Below, piece by piece: positions 22,598 through 33,833 of a DNA stretch of 64,000 nt; within the stretch, counting starts at the first letter, position 1, and every line of letters begins with the position of its first letter. Source of the DNA: Pochonia chlamydosporia 170 (taxonomy: Eukaryota > Ascomycota > Sordariomycetes > Hypocreales > Clavicipitaceae); assembly GCF_001653235.2 (NCBI RefSeq), contig NC_035795.1, positions 2,170,001 through 2,234,000 of the forward strand. The letters run 5' to 3'. Position numbers and translations under genes: made by a program. The notes beneath the pieces are model-generated. The model worked only from the letters and a program-made list of their open reading frames with translations. It did not search any database and was not told the origin of the DNA.

Positions 22598-24697
22598 TCA
22601 GCCCTTTCTCGCCAGATACGCCCAATACAATACCGTAAGCCAGGCTAATCGCCAAGTCGTCGTCCACAGCTCCCTTCCCAATAGTTGCAGCTCCTTCCTC
22701 CCCCTGTTCGCCTTGCCGCCGTCGTAGAAATGATCATCAAGCGTGATGCGCGGGCCGCCATTCTCTGCGCTCCATCCCCATCGTTGACTTGCTTTGTTCT
22801 TCTTGGACGCCCATCTTGCATTGCTGCCGTTTACTTGGCTCCTAGCTCCGGATGTGGCTGCTGCTGATGAGCGGAGGGCACCGTATTCCGGTGGCTCTGC
22901 TTTCACCTTGTCCTTGTAGATTGGAAGCATGGATGGTGCGTGAGTCTCGGGCTCAAGCGCGAATGGTGTGAGGCGGAGGACGGGAACGAGGAAGGCTCGG
23001 ATCAGGAGCAAGACGAGGGAGACGACGGCAAAAGTAATGTACTTCATGTACGTGTGGAGTTGATTCGGTAGTAGACAGAGATGGGTTTGGATGGTTTGTT
23101 TGGGTGCGCCTGGAAGAGGCTTGCCGTCGACATCGATCGGGTTGTACAGGCTGACCATGACAAATCCGGGCGTTGGCACTCCCATGGCCATGCTGATACT
23201 TTTGACGGTGATTTCACGGACGTTCTCCTTGGCAGCAGAATGCACAACCTCGCAGTAGTCGTGATCGTCTCCCGAAAACGCATGCACCACGTTGCCAATC
23301 TTCTTGATCAGCCTGACTGAATCTTCCTCAGTCAGCACGTTTTGATACTGGTAGCCTGCTGTGATGCTAATGGCGTTGCGTTCATCGCGCGCGTTGGGAT
23401 CGACTGTCCCGTCTTTTCTCAGAGTGGACTTGCTCGGAGGCCAGTGTTCGCGATCGGGACCGCAGGGCGTGCCGCGGTCTCTGTATAGCGGGACGTGAGA
23501 GAGCAGGATCGTAGGGAAATCAGGCGCTCCCTCCCCGGGGTCCATTGGTGACCTCGTCAGGTCAGCGTTGTTGACATCCTCAACCTTGTGTCGTAGCTTC
23601 AGCCCTCGATCCACGCCGTGCCAGACTGCCAATTCTTGCTGGACAGCCTTTCGCTTGCTTGCTTGAACCTCGTCTAAAAACTCGTGCACTGGCCCGTAGA
23701 TGGGTTTCAAATCGTGTTCATCTTTATACGATGAACTGTCGGCACTCAAAGAAACCGTGTCCACCGAGACAATGGTATGGTTTCCAACCACATCCACACG
23801 ATTCGTCTCTCCAAAGAACGCACTGAACCTGTCACGAACAGGAACCTGGATCTGGGCACCAAAGCCAAGATCATGATTTCCTGGCAAACTGGCAACCAGC
23901 TTCCTACCCCTCTGGTATGGGCCTGGAACGCTGCCCGCCTCGTTGAACGGAGTGAAGTAGATATCGCTGAATCTTCTGTATTCTCGCACCCAGTAATCTT
24001 CGCCATATTTTCGATGCCACGTCTTCACCCACTTCTTCTCGGTCGAGGATCGGCCGCTGCCCCATTTGGGGTCGACAAACTTGGCGCCGTGGCGTGTCTT
24101 CCACTCTCGGCCGCCATCGAACAAATCGCCAAGGAAGAAGACGCTATCGGGGTGTAATTGGCGCTGCAGAGCAGAATATCCTCGTCGTAAATAGTTATCC
24201 ACCACCAACACAGTCAACGCCGACAGTGGCCAGGGTCGGCCCGGATAAGAGTGCGGATCGATGAGTTGCGGATCGGCGACGAAGACGAGGTGATGGGGGG
24301 TTGCATCTTTGCCCTACAAAATGGTCAGTCGGCTTCATCTCTCCAAGAAAGGCAATGAAATACAAAGAAAGGCTACAGAAATCATAGCACTCTTCGGTTC
24401 AACACCTACCCAGTCTTCCCAGTGAGCCCAATCGCACTTCTCAACCTTTGTGTCAAACACCCATCGCTCCCCCCACAGCAAAATGACAACCCAAAACAAG
24501 AAAAGAAAATGCGGAAAGCTCAACAGCCGCCTCGGGGCCAAGTTCCTCCTAATCTGATGCGCGGTGCGAAGTGCTGCCGTCGTGGCCATGCGCCTGCCTG
24601 GACCGCATATCCAAGCAAGGACAGCAGCTTGCCATCCGGCCCGGTTGTGCGTACGTCCGTCCTTTACGGGTTTGGGCATGGCTAGGCGACTGAACAT
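22598..24697 (-). CDS. CDC1: Cdc1/Ted1/PGAP5-type metallophosphoesterase
   Basis: This ER membrane calcineurin-like phosphoesterase belongs to the family that removes ethanolamine-phosphate side groups from GPI-anchor mannoses (Cdc1, Ted1, PGAP5). Exons 24697-24410 and 24313-22598 (96-bp intron, donor GTAGGT, phase 0) give 667 residues. Visible motifs are VADPQLID (metal site 1, with the DPQ form typical of Cdc1), GDLFDGGREW, GNHDLGFG, SHVPLYRD and SGDDHDYC. There is a membrane segment near residues 57-77 and others towards the C-terminus (YMKYITFAVVSLVLLLIRAF and WRLAWLTVLYWAYLA). Whether it is the orthologue of Cdc1 or Ted1 is not settled; the DPQLID and DLFDGGR patterns favour Cdc1. The start at 24697 gives a short basic N-terminus; the next Met is at 24679. 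Confidence 0.9.
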
Positions 24698-25760
24698 CTT
24701 GACGCCATTACCTCTCCCCCGAAAAGCTGGATGGAGATTTGTCGAAGAGGATGAGGACTGCGAGACCACTTGTCGATCGAGATGGTGTTCAGGTCTGCCG
24801 GCAGCTGAGATGGGGTTGACTGGTTCCAAATGGTGGTTCCAAATGGTGGTTCCAAATGGTGGCCACACCCTCCGTCTGTGCCCACGGGGACGGAACTAGG
24901 CGTCGGCTGCTCGGTGGTTGGGTCGCAGGATGGAGCTAGGCCCCTTTCACGATGTGCGGTGCACTATGCAGTCGAAGGAGAGGCGCAATGCCCAGGAGGA
25001 CGAGGACGAAGAGGCAGAAAACAGTCGTGATGAGAAGGGAAAGGAAAAGGAACAAAAAGAAATGAAGAAATGAAGTCGACGCCAACAATGTGGCCGATTG
25101 TCACTGGCCCAGGCAGAAAGGTGAAGATTCTGGTCAAGTTGCTTGAAAGGAGGAAGGAAGGAACGAACAGGCCACATGCACCTACTGAATCGTGGGTCAA
25201 TCAGGTCTGGACTGGATCGAGACAAGCAGACATGAACAGATGCGCCAACAAGAATGCTCTGAACGAGGCATGCGTGGGTCGATCATGGCCTGGTCTCAGG
25301 GCACATCCTCTGTCTGGTCTCGTTCTCAATCGCATCTCGCCTGGCATTGGTCACAGGCATTAGCGGGTTCGGCGGGTTCCTATTCCTGGAGCCGCTTCCT
25401 CACCCCTGGCCGCTCTTGTGGGCTCTTGGCTGCCAGTGACTAATAACGACGCTCAATGGCCAAGAGAGCCAACTGGCAGATCCAACATTGGAGGCAATAT
25501 AGCATGCTTCTTCAAGCCAATAATCCAAATTCTGCTTTACTTTACTCTCTATGCTATTACCAACAAACGCCCTCGTATGCAAAATCGTTGCATCAAATGC
25601 TACCCAACTACCAATGCCAAGTGCTGTGCTATCCCAATGTCATCTATGCCGTCAAGCTTCGTATACACATCATAACTTATACAGTACGCCCGTTGTATCC
25701 TGCTCTTGTTTCCTCTCCATCATGTACCATTTCTCCGTCTTCTCCCATATTCGCCAGTTT
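24698..25760. other. Promoter of Cdc1-like gene and 3' flank of PhoD gene
   Basis: Both flanking genes are on the minus strand, so this gap holds the promoter of the Cdc1-like gene and the 3' end of the phosphatase gene. It contains a perfect triple 13-bp repeat (24821-24859). I see no gene. Confidence 0.6.
24821..24859. repeat. Perfect 3 x 13-bp tandem repeat in a promoter
   Basis: The unit TGGTTCCAAATGG is repeated three times without mismatch at 24821-24833, 24834-24846 and 24847-24859. It lies 124-162 bp upstream of the start codon of the Cdc1-like gene on the minus strand. The core CCAAATGG could be a factor site, but that is not shown. Confidence 0.95.
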
Positions 25761-28700
25761 TCACCGCCTTGGTGGAACATCAGAGCTTTCGTCACTCAGA
25801 TAATCCTCCCCTTCTCTGTCGCTCTCCTCAGGCCCGTCCTCCTTTGGCTTGGGCCGCCCAGCCTTCTTGCGGAAGCTTAGAAATCTTTTGAAGCCTGTCG
25901 CCTGTGGTTGGTCTGCGACAGCTTGCGGCAATTCGTCATTCGCTGGGTTATACTCATACTGTAGGCGAGGTACGAGCAGTCGATAGGGAACTGTGATACC
26001 CGTTGGGTCTTTGCAATTAACCTCCACGTTGAGGCAAATGTCGAGACCTCCTTCAAGATCCACTGCGAATTGGTCTGCCTTGCGCATCTGCTTGACTGAC
26101 AAGCCCGTTGGCGTGCGATGGAAAGGCCGTATCATGGGATCTGGCCCGTCAACATCGTCGGCACCCCTCGTCACCTTTGCTGGTTGACTCCCGATAGTCT
26201 GCGCACGTTGGGGCGGTTTAGCAGTAAATTGTGCCTCGTCATCATCTGAGAACTCTGAGAATTCATAGGTCCCACCACCGCGCAATCCTGACGGCCGTAC
26301 GGCAGGGACAGGGTGATGATTTTCGACAAAATAACCGCCGTCATCTTCGTTGTCATCGCCCCACTGCCCATTGATGCCTCCATCATCCGGTTTGCTGGTG
26401 CTCCCACGCCGGCCAAAGTTGAAGAATCCCTTCTTCTTGCCCTCGCCGCTTCCGAGGGACATGGTACGGGTAAGCTTCGCAGGTCGAGGTCCGTCTGTTG
26501 AATTCCTTCGCGACAGACTGCGGAATAGACCACCCATGCCTCCAGAAACAGGGGGCCTATCACCGCGAACTGAAGGGCGTGATCCGTCGAAGCGATTGGA
26601 TGTTGACCTCCCTCCTCCCCCTAAAGAGAGCCGTCGGAAGAGCCCACCACCGCCGCCAGCACCGCCGTTGCTGTTCATCACCGAAGGTGGGCTTGGGCTC
26701 CTATCATAAGCTGACAGCGGCGGTGTTGGAGGCGGCGTTCTGCCAGGTGACCACGAACGAATTGAGCACCAATTTCTGTGCGGCAAGAGGTGCTTGTTGT
26801 TTCGGGATTTGCCATCAACCCCATGATGGAACAGCGGCACCATGCTCTCATCAGTTTGTTTATCAAAGTGATGGACCTTGTTCCGCTTATTGAGCACGTC
26901 TGCCAGCAAATCAGACGGTGGCGTGTTTGCTATCGCTGAAGACACAATGTTGACCATGTATCTTGGGTCCTTGTGCTTTGGCAAACCAAGCTTCGGATTC
27001 GAATAGAACTGACCAACCGCCGCCAAATGGACATCACCACTGCAAAACGTGTCAGCTCTGGATTGTTTCCAAATCAGCGTGATTGGATCGTCGTGTGTTA
27101 AACCTACCTCAGAATCGTGATCCTCAACGACTTGTCAATGGCCAAATCTTGTAGATCTTCTATAATTACGCTTCTCTCGTGTTTGTGATTCTTGGCAGTC
27201 CAGTGGTCATTCAAGTCATCCAAGACCTCTACGCCGCCGTCGATATTGTTGAGGGCTTTGCCAAACATGCCAGTTCGGCCGAGTGCCTTGACGGGGTCCA
27301 TGAGTCTAGACGTCAAACTACGATACGGTTAGTAAAACCCTGCCAAAAGCCCAGAGGTATTCCAAGGAAGGGGTAGCTTACATATTCTCCAACCAGACCA
27401 GTCTTGGGTAGGCGATTGGGACGCCCAGCAAAACCAGCAAGTGCTCGACCTGGCCGCGTCGGACTTCGGCATACATTCTGTTTATGATCTTCTCCCACGT
27501 CTTTTCATTTACCACTTCGTGCTCTGTCCTCTCTGTGCGGCAGTCCACGGCAAGCAAGGAGACTTTCCCTCCCATGGACACGTATACGCTGTGACTGAGT
27601 TCCTGAATGTATGGCCCCGGCTCCTCACCTAGAATCCAACTGGGCTCAATGTTCTCCGTCTCAGTCAACACGCTTTGGTGCTGGAAGAGCATATAGTACT
27701 TGAAAGCAACAGCTCCCAAGCCGGTAAACACGGGCGACTTCATGTAGTGATGCGGGTAAGAGCCGTACCCGTCAAAGACGTCATGATCGTCGTACATGTT
27801 GACCATGGGTATCTGCGATGCTGCCAAGCTAAAAAGACCCTGAGAGAACCACATGCAATAACGTTCCAAGTAAAATTCTTCCATTTCATCCTGCATGCTG
27901 GTGGTAAATGCAGCCGCGTGTTTGTGCTGAGGATGCCGGATATCTAGCCACTCGTCGAACAGGCTGCACTCACGGCCGACACAGTCATTGTAAATTTGGT
28001 CACCACCTCCAATCATGACGTGGAAAGGCTGGGACTGGTGGTTGTTCAACACGTCGCGCCACATGGGATCAGGGCCGCTGAGGTCGTTGGGATTGACGCT
28101 GGCACTGAAGCCATTGCAACTGTGGAACATCATGTTCATGGCTTGGCCTCGGGGAGGAACCCAGAAAGCCATAGAAGGGCCGCGATTGATGCGATACGCG
28201 ATGCGCTGCTGCTTGTTTCGTAGCTCAACTTCGATGTTGAACCGCCAAAAAGTACAGCCTCGTTCCGCGTGCAGACGGAATCCCCTTACGTCCTTGTACT
28301 TTTGCAACTTCTCGCCGTCAACTTCTATACGCTTCTGACGACCGGCAAAGGACTGTGGTAGTTCGGTCGCACCACCTGGCGCAGGAACGTCGGGCGGGCT
28401 GCGGGACCTTTCATAGAGCCCTTCATCTGTTTCATCCCGAGAGAGATCTTTGGCTTCTTCAAGGTGTTCTACCGGGCGCACATAGACGGTCTCTCCTCTG
28501 CGACCTAGCTTCGGGTGCCCTGCAATAGGATCTACGTATTCAGGGGGTAAATCTCCGTTAACGTGGTGTGGCGGGGGAGGCAACAGCTGAATATCCTGCA
28601 CAAACAGACGAAGCATGGGAGCAATGTCATAAGACGACTCCGAATCCTGTGTCACAATCATGACGCTGCCTCTCCAAATTTCTCGATCTGAAATGGCACT

Positions 28701-31000
28701 ATTCTGAGATCGTGTGGGCACTTGCTCCTGACGAATGCCACAGTATCTCAACAGGGGCCCGCACTTTAGATACAGGGGCGGTTTGAACCGTGTTGGTGCT
28801 GATATCATGTTAGCACAGGTTCTTGTCGGTGGTGTTCTTTTTCGAACTCTCTCTTACCGTTTGTGTCATCATACTCGCCGTCGAATGCTTCAGCTTTCCT
28901 GGGCCTTGATGAGTAAGTACTGCTCTTGCGGCTACCGCCATTCTCCCACCAAGCTTTGCCCTTGTCAGCACCAGCACCGTGGTTGTCTGTAAGGTCCAAC
29001 AACGTCCCACCAAGAGATCCAACCGTCGCCTTCTTATATTCATCCAGCCAAACCGGAGGCTTGTACAGACCTTCGCCAGGATGCAAGTTTTCAGGGTCCT
29101 TGAATATCAAGTTTGACACCCGGTGATCGGGGGCGCTCTCAACCGAGTGATCGCTATCTTGTCGCTCAAGGCGTCTTCTGGCTGCAGATGTACCATCCTG
29201 TTCGGAATCTAGGTTCTGAACGGGAGCGGGAACGGCAACGGGTATTGCCCGAGTTGCTTGAGGGACATACTCTTCATCTGATCCGTATTCCTTCCCGTAA
29301 ATAGGTTCGGTAGCGCGGCGCTGTATTCCTTGAGTAGGCTCTTGTGCTACCGGAACGGGGGGAAGCTCCTTGTCCCTGGCAGCACGGGGAATCCTACTTG
29401 GTGCCGCATAGGCTTGAGTAGCCGCCCTCTGTTTAGGGATCGTTGCCCTAGGTGCTTCCTTCTCTGTATAAGGTCGAGATGGGGTCAGTTGCTCGGCCGG
29501 GGGTTCCTTGCGTAACTTGTTGCTCCCACTCCGTGTAAGAGACATTCCGGTCGTAGGGCCGCCAGTAAAGAACGCCGTTGGTGGGCTTACCGGGCTAGCC
29601 TGCGTAGCAGGGAGGTCCCTCTCATTCTTCGCCGCACGCTCCCTGAAGCTCAAATTTCGTTTCGGCAGTGCAGATCTCGACTCAGCGTCTTCTTCTCGTT
29701 CCCGTTGAGGTTCTGGTGGTGCCTGAACCTCTGGTGGCGGGCCACTAACAGAACCACGTTCCGGGGCGTCATTGGGGAAGCGACTAGGAGGTTGCTGCTG
29801 ATATCTCGCTGGTTGGTGTTGTGGATAAGCTTGAGGGTCTCGGCTGTAAGATTCAGGGCGGTGTGATTGAGGTTTAGCCACAGGCACAGCTGCTGCAATT
29901 GGCTCCGGACGATAATTCTGTAGATTGTGTGACTCAATGGGCATTGGCATTCGTCGGTCCTTTGGCGGTTCGATTGGTAGGGCTCCGGAAGCTTCAGCCG
30001 CTCTTCTGGCGGCACGTTCCCTCGCTCGTTGCTCTGCGGCCTGGACTCTGGCTCTCTTTTCCTCCTTGGTCATGCTGTCGAGCGTCAGCTCAAGCCTTTG
30101 GAGGGGTGAACGATCGTTTGCAATTTGGTTGCGGCGCCCTGACGACACATTGACGTACGTTTTTCGGGGTAATCTGGCAGCAATGTCTTGCGGGATGATG
30201 GGTGGCGCCATGCTCCCTCTGCCACTAGTGACATCATGAATTCGATGCCTGGGGCCGTCCGAATATTCCTCACGGCGAGTTGTATAATAGCCTTCGGGGT
30301 CCATATCGTCGTCTACGGCTAGACGGCCGAGTGGCGAAGATTTTAGTTGTTTTGACGAAGGTGAAGGATGGTTGGAGCCAGAGTTGGAGTTGGAGTTGGA
30401 GTTGGAGCTGGAGCCTGTGTACGGTGGTCCTGAGTTGCCATGTGGCTGGCGATAGCTTGGAGGTGGGCCACGGGAATGGTCTGGCCCGTTTGGAGAAGCT
30501 TGCGGAACTGATTCAAATGACGAGTCCCGGTATTGTTCTGAAGATTGTCGATCCGGTCTGCGAGACATTCCATCAGACATGCGCGAGACAAGTTCTTGAG
30601 ATCGATTAGAAGCGGCGACTGAAGGAACAGGAACTGAAGCAAAAGCCGGTTGGCCAACACCGTCAACGCCTTCAAACCTGACCACGCCCGGTGCAGAACC
30701 TAACGCAGAGGGAGCTACAAAAACCGGTCGCTGGTAAGAAGGCGGTCTGGGAGCTAGTCCATGGACAGCTCCAGCGAAGCTCGAAGCTGTGGGCGAGTGG
30801 GGGCTGAAGGTGGACTCTGTGAGAGCATCCGTGTTTGATGTTTGGACCGAAGCACGATTTGACCTGGACCTGCGTGGAGGCTGGGCATCAAAAGACCGGC
30901 GGTTCTCATGCATCGGATACGTGTAGTCGTCGTACTCGTCCCGCAGCCCCTGCGAGCCCTGCGAATCAGGGTAACGGCCCCATTGCTGTTGTGCTGCCAT
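25761..31000 (-). CDS. Large PhoD-like phosphatase
   Basis: This is a filamentous-fungal protein with a PhoD-type metallophosphatase domain. Four exons, 31000-28858, 28798-27382, 27317-27108 and 27039-25761 (introns 59, 64 and 68 bp), give 1,682 residues. Residues 1-714 are mostly disordered (Ser/Pro/Arg-rich) with a Ser-Asn repeat. The catalytic part, about residues 760-1300, shows FHSCNGFS, MIGGGDQIYND (near residue 982), MYDDHDVFDGYGSYP, VDCRTERTEHEV and, across the last splice join, ILSGDVHLAAVGQF. These are the expected metal-ligand motifs. The C-terminal 380 residues are Gly/Arg/Pro-rich, with FRRLSLGGGGR and RSLSRRNST resembling kinase sites. The join LVWLENILTSRLMDPVKALG supports intron 2. 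The substrate is unknown, and no signal peptide is seen, so it is probably intracellular. Confidence 0.92.
30383..30412. repeat. In-frame hexamer repeat coding Ser-Asn
   Basis: Four GTTGGA units and one GCTGGA variant lie inside exon 1 of the PhoD-like gene. Read on the minus strand they encode a Ser-Asn dipeptide run, so expansion or contraction changes protein length without a frameshift. Confidence 0.9.
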
Positions 31001-32657
31001 GAGGGCAGGGTGGTTGACGAGACAAAGGCCGAATGGGGATGATTGGGGGACGGCGTGGTGATGGGTGCGCCAGCAACAGCGACTAGTCACGGACGGCGTC
31101 GGTCGTAGAAAGCGTCAAACGGCTGCGAAGGGAGGAGGAAAACGGACTGGCAGGGTTCCGGAAACGAGAAATGAGAAGGGAGGAAGAAAGAAGGAAGAAA
31201 AGACAAAGAGGAACCAGCTAGCTGGCAGGTATTATGACAACAATATTGTATGATTAGAGATAGTATAATAAGTTGATGGCGCTGGCGTCCCATGTCGAGT
31301 CTGGTCTACCAACCAGAAATTTGAATCACCGGCGCCCGTATTAGCAAAAAGAATTGTTTCGGCTGAGACTGAGACTTGGTTCATGGCATGGGTCTCATGC
31401 AGGCTTCCTTCCATTGGGAGCACAGAGCATCGACCACAGTGTCTGACTGTAATATTGTGAAGAAGAATCCCAGCCAGCAAGAGACGTCGATGTTGTGCAG
31501 GCGCAGGCAGAGGCGTCTGGTTCTCCTCGGTACTTCTGGATTGCCCATTGAGAATCACTGGTCACTGGGCGCCAATGTTCCTACCAGGGTACGGACGGCC
31601 GGATAGAAGTCTGGTTGTCGGGAACTAGAAAATAAGGAGGCTGGAGGCTGGAGCCTTTCGTCGCTGCCATGTCATCAACAGAAGTCTGGTTGGTTTGGTC
31701 TGTTCTGGTTGGTCCCTGCCAATTGGCTGAGGCGCCAGGCGCAAGATGCAGCCGGGGTCGGTGAAAGGCATCACCTGGGACAAACAGAAGCACCAAGCGG
31801 CCGGTTGGACCAAATGTAACAAGAGGGAGCGCCTGTGCTGGGCAATGGAGATGCTCTATTAGACTTTTGTCTCTGATGAGGAGTTTCGAAACTTTAAAAC
31901 TCCCACTTTTTGCTGGTCTCCTCGATGGAGCTCCAAAGTACGGTGGTATAGTAGCTTGCACAAGAATGGAAAGTGTGGACCAGCCGAGTCAGTGGAGCTA
32001 TGGAAGCTACGGGCCGGGTCCAGGGTCAGACAAGGAAGGCGCCGTGGATCCTCCTGCCCACACATGCAAGTGGCTGGAAGAGTCTGGCTTGGCCAACTCA
32101 CTCAGCACCCACTGATATCCAACCAGACAGGAAGCAGGAACAGGATCAACCAACAGCGAACATCGCCAGACAGTCTCTCCCATCTCCTTGAGCAAGAAAG
32201 CGGTCTAACAATGTCGCAAACGAAAATTTAAACAAGAGGCGGGCATGAATAATTGGCGACCAACATCAAATGGTCTGAAAAGGGTGAGAGATTCCGAAGC
32301 GTCCTGAACCTCGATACTGCTGCGTTGGGTCGGTCGTGTGCCTCAACGTGAGAACCAAAACTTGCTCCCAACATCGAACACTTGCTAATCACGAATCCCT
32401 CAAACTCTAGCATTGGGACAATCGAGTCAATGCCAGACTGAAACCTACGTCTTTCCACATGAAAACATATCCTCAATGCCACTCATATGACTCAAGCATT
32501 GCACCAAAATAATCTCGCTCACACAGACGGCAAGAGCACACACCGATGTGTAAACGTCAACATCCACCATTGCCACAACCATCCCCAACTCAATACGACC
32601 ACCAACACGAGTAATTCAACATGTTGTGCTCTATGCGCCAACAAACTCCTCCGCCAC
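31001..32657. other. Intergenic, no supported gene
   Basis: This is the promoter side of the PhoD-like gene and the 3' flank of the neprosin gene, both on the minus strand. The first 210 bases are A/G-rich on the plus strand, hence C/T-rich in the transcript sense, as in other fungal leaders. I see no gene, and the open frames here have no domain. Confidence 0.55.
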
Positions 32658-33833
32658 TTAACCGCCAATTCTGCCACCAGCCCCTGGCCCACCCAGGAAC
32701 ATAAAGCTGTCCCAATCCTTAATCCCCGACTTGAACTTGGCGTCGATGGAATATCGAGCAGGATCATCCACCTCAGAAGTCCCGTCCCAGTGGTGCGTCG
32801 TGTTCCCATCGACATCGAGCCATGTCATCTTCCTCATGTACGCAGCGTGCTGCCAACCTTCTCCGGCGGGATGCCCGCTGCCCATATCAGTGGTTGTGAC
32901 CTGCTCACCACTATTGAAGATCTCGCCGTACAAGGAGACAGAAGTTGCCCCAGTGGCCAAAGTATTCCGGGCATCCACGCCCTTGGGATGGAACAGCGAG
33001 GTAGGGTAGCAGCCAACGTAGCGGTCCAGCGTGTAAAGCCACCAGCATTCCTCACTGAGCATGAACATGATTTCGATTTCCTGCTGGTCACCCCCATCAA
33101 CAGAAAACTGCGACAGAGGCATGCCCGGGTGGATGTCTTTGTCGTGTTGATACCAGCCCTTCACCTTTGTGTTGTAGCCGCCCACCAAGTCGGTCTGGCT
33201 CTGATGTCCATCTGTGCTAAAGAAAGTGAAAAGGAGGGGACCATCTTTGTGAAAAGGAGGATAGTACTGCCACCCTGCTTCGACGGTTTGCCTTCTTCGC
33301 GCAGCACCGTTGGGCTGGTCAGCAGCATCATGGATAACGGCGATTTGCAAAAGCGAGAAGTCTCGCTGTCGCTCGATGAACGGCTTGTGGGTGGATATGA
33401 AGGCGCCGCCGCCGTGGTTTCGACTTCGTTGTGATGAGGAGGCATACCAATGCTTGCCAGCTGCACCACCACGGGCTTGGATCTTGGTGGCGTTCAACCC
33501 ATCGGCCGAGATACAAGGAGGCAGTTGCTTCATGGGAATCTCCTCGTTGATTCGGGCAATAGGTACAGTTCCCGTGGGACCTTGGAACTCGCGACGAACT
33601 TTCGCCTGATGCGCACCAGGTACTCGAGGTCGTGCTCCTGATGGAGGCCGTGAAGGGGGCGTGTAAGTCCTGCCCTGAGATTCACGGGTGATCCAGTCCA
33701 CTGTGATACCATTATGGGCTGTTGTTCTGACAATGTTCAGCTTGTGTTCCGTATTATCACCTGCCGGCGCAGCTTTCGTCGACGGAGCAAGTGCAGCAGA
33801 GAAAGATAAAATCGTGACCGCCCCCAAGCGCAT
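32658..33833 (-). CDS. Secreted neprosin-type glutamic peptidase
   Basis: A single exon of 391 residues. The N-terminus (MRLGAVTILSFSAALAPSTKA) is a signal peptide with probable cleavage near residue 21. The C-terminal 220 residues form a neprosin domain, the glutamic peptidase family first known from pitcher-plant prolyl endopeptidase. Candidate catalytic glutamates are Glu185 in VEAGWQ and Glu304 in LYGEIFNSG, spaced much like the Glu188/Glu297 pair of plant neprosin. Other family marks are the Asp-Gly after the Thr in FFSTDGHQ, DGGDQQEIEIMFML and TTDMGSGHPAGEGW. Residues 22-165 form an Arg/Pro-rich pro-region that probably covers the active site until it is cut. A prolyl-specific activity is inferred from the family. 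Confidence 0.9.
   Translation of the reverse strand: MRLGAVTILSFSAALAPSTKAAPAGDNTEHKLNIVRTTAHNGITVDWITRESQGRTYTPPSRPPSGARPRVPGAHQAKVRREFQGPTGTVPIARINEEIPMKQLPPCISADGLNATKIQARGGAAGKHWYASSSQRSRNHGGGAFISTHKPFIERQRDFSLLQIAVIHDAADQPNGAARRRQTVEAGWQYYPPFHKDGPLLFTFFSTDGHQSQTDLVGGYNTKVKGWYQHDKDIHPGMPLSQFSVDGGDQQEIEIMFMLSEECWWLYTLDRYVGCYPTSLFHPKGVDARNTLATGATSVSLYGEIFNSGEQVTTTDMGSGHPAGEGWQHAAYMRKMTWLDVDGNTTHHWDGTSEVDDPARYSIDAKFKSGIKDWDSFMFLGGPGAGGRIGG

Noticed and set aside
24821..24859. Triple repeat considered as a coding repeat of an extended Cdc1-like N-terminus
   Set aside because: The frame is open through it, but there is no ATG upstream that fits the family; the ATG at 24697 gives the expected short basic N-terminus.
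32487..33434. 315-codon plus-strand frame over the neprosin gene
   Set aside because: The opposite strand encodes a full neprosin domain with a signal peptide, so this is its shadow.
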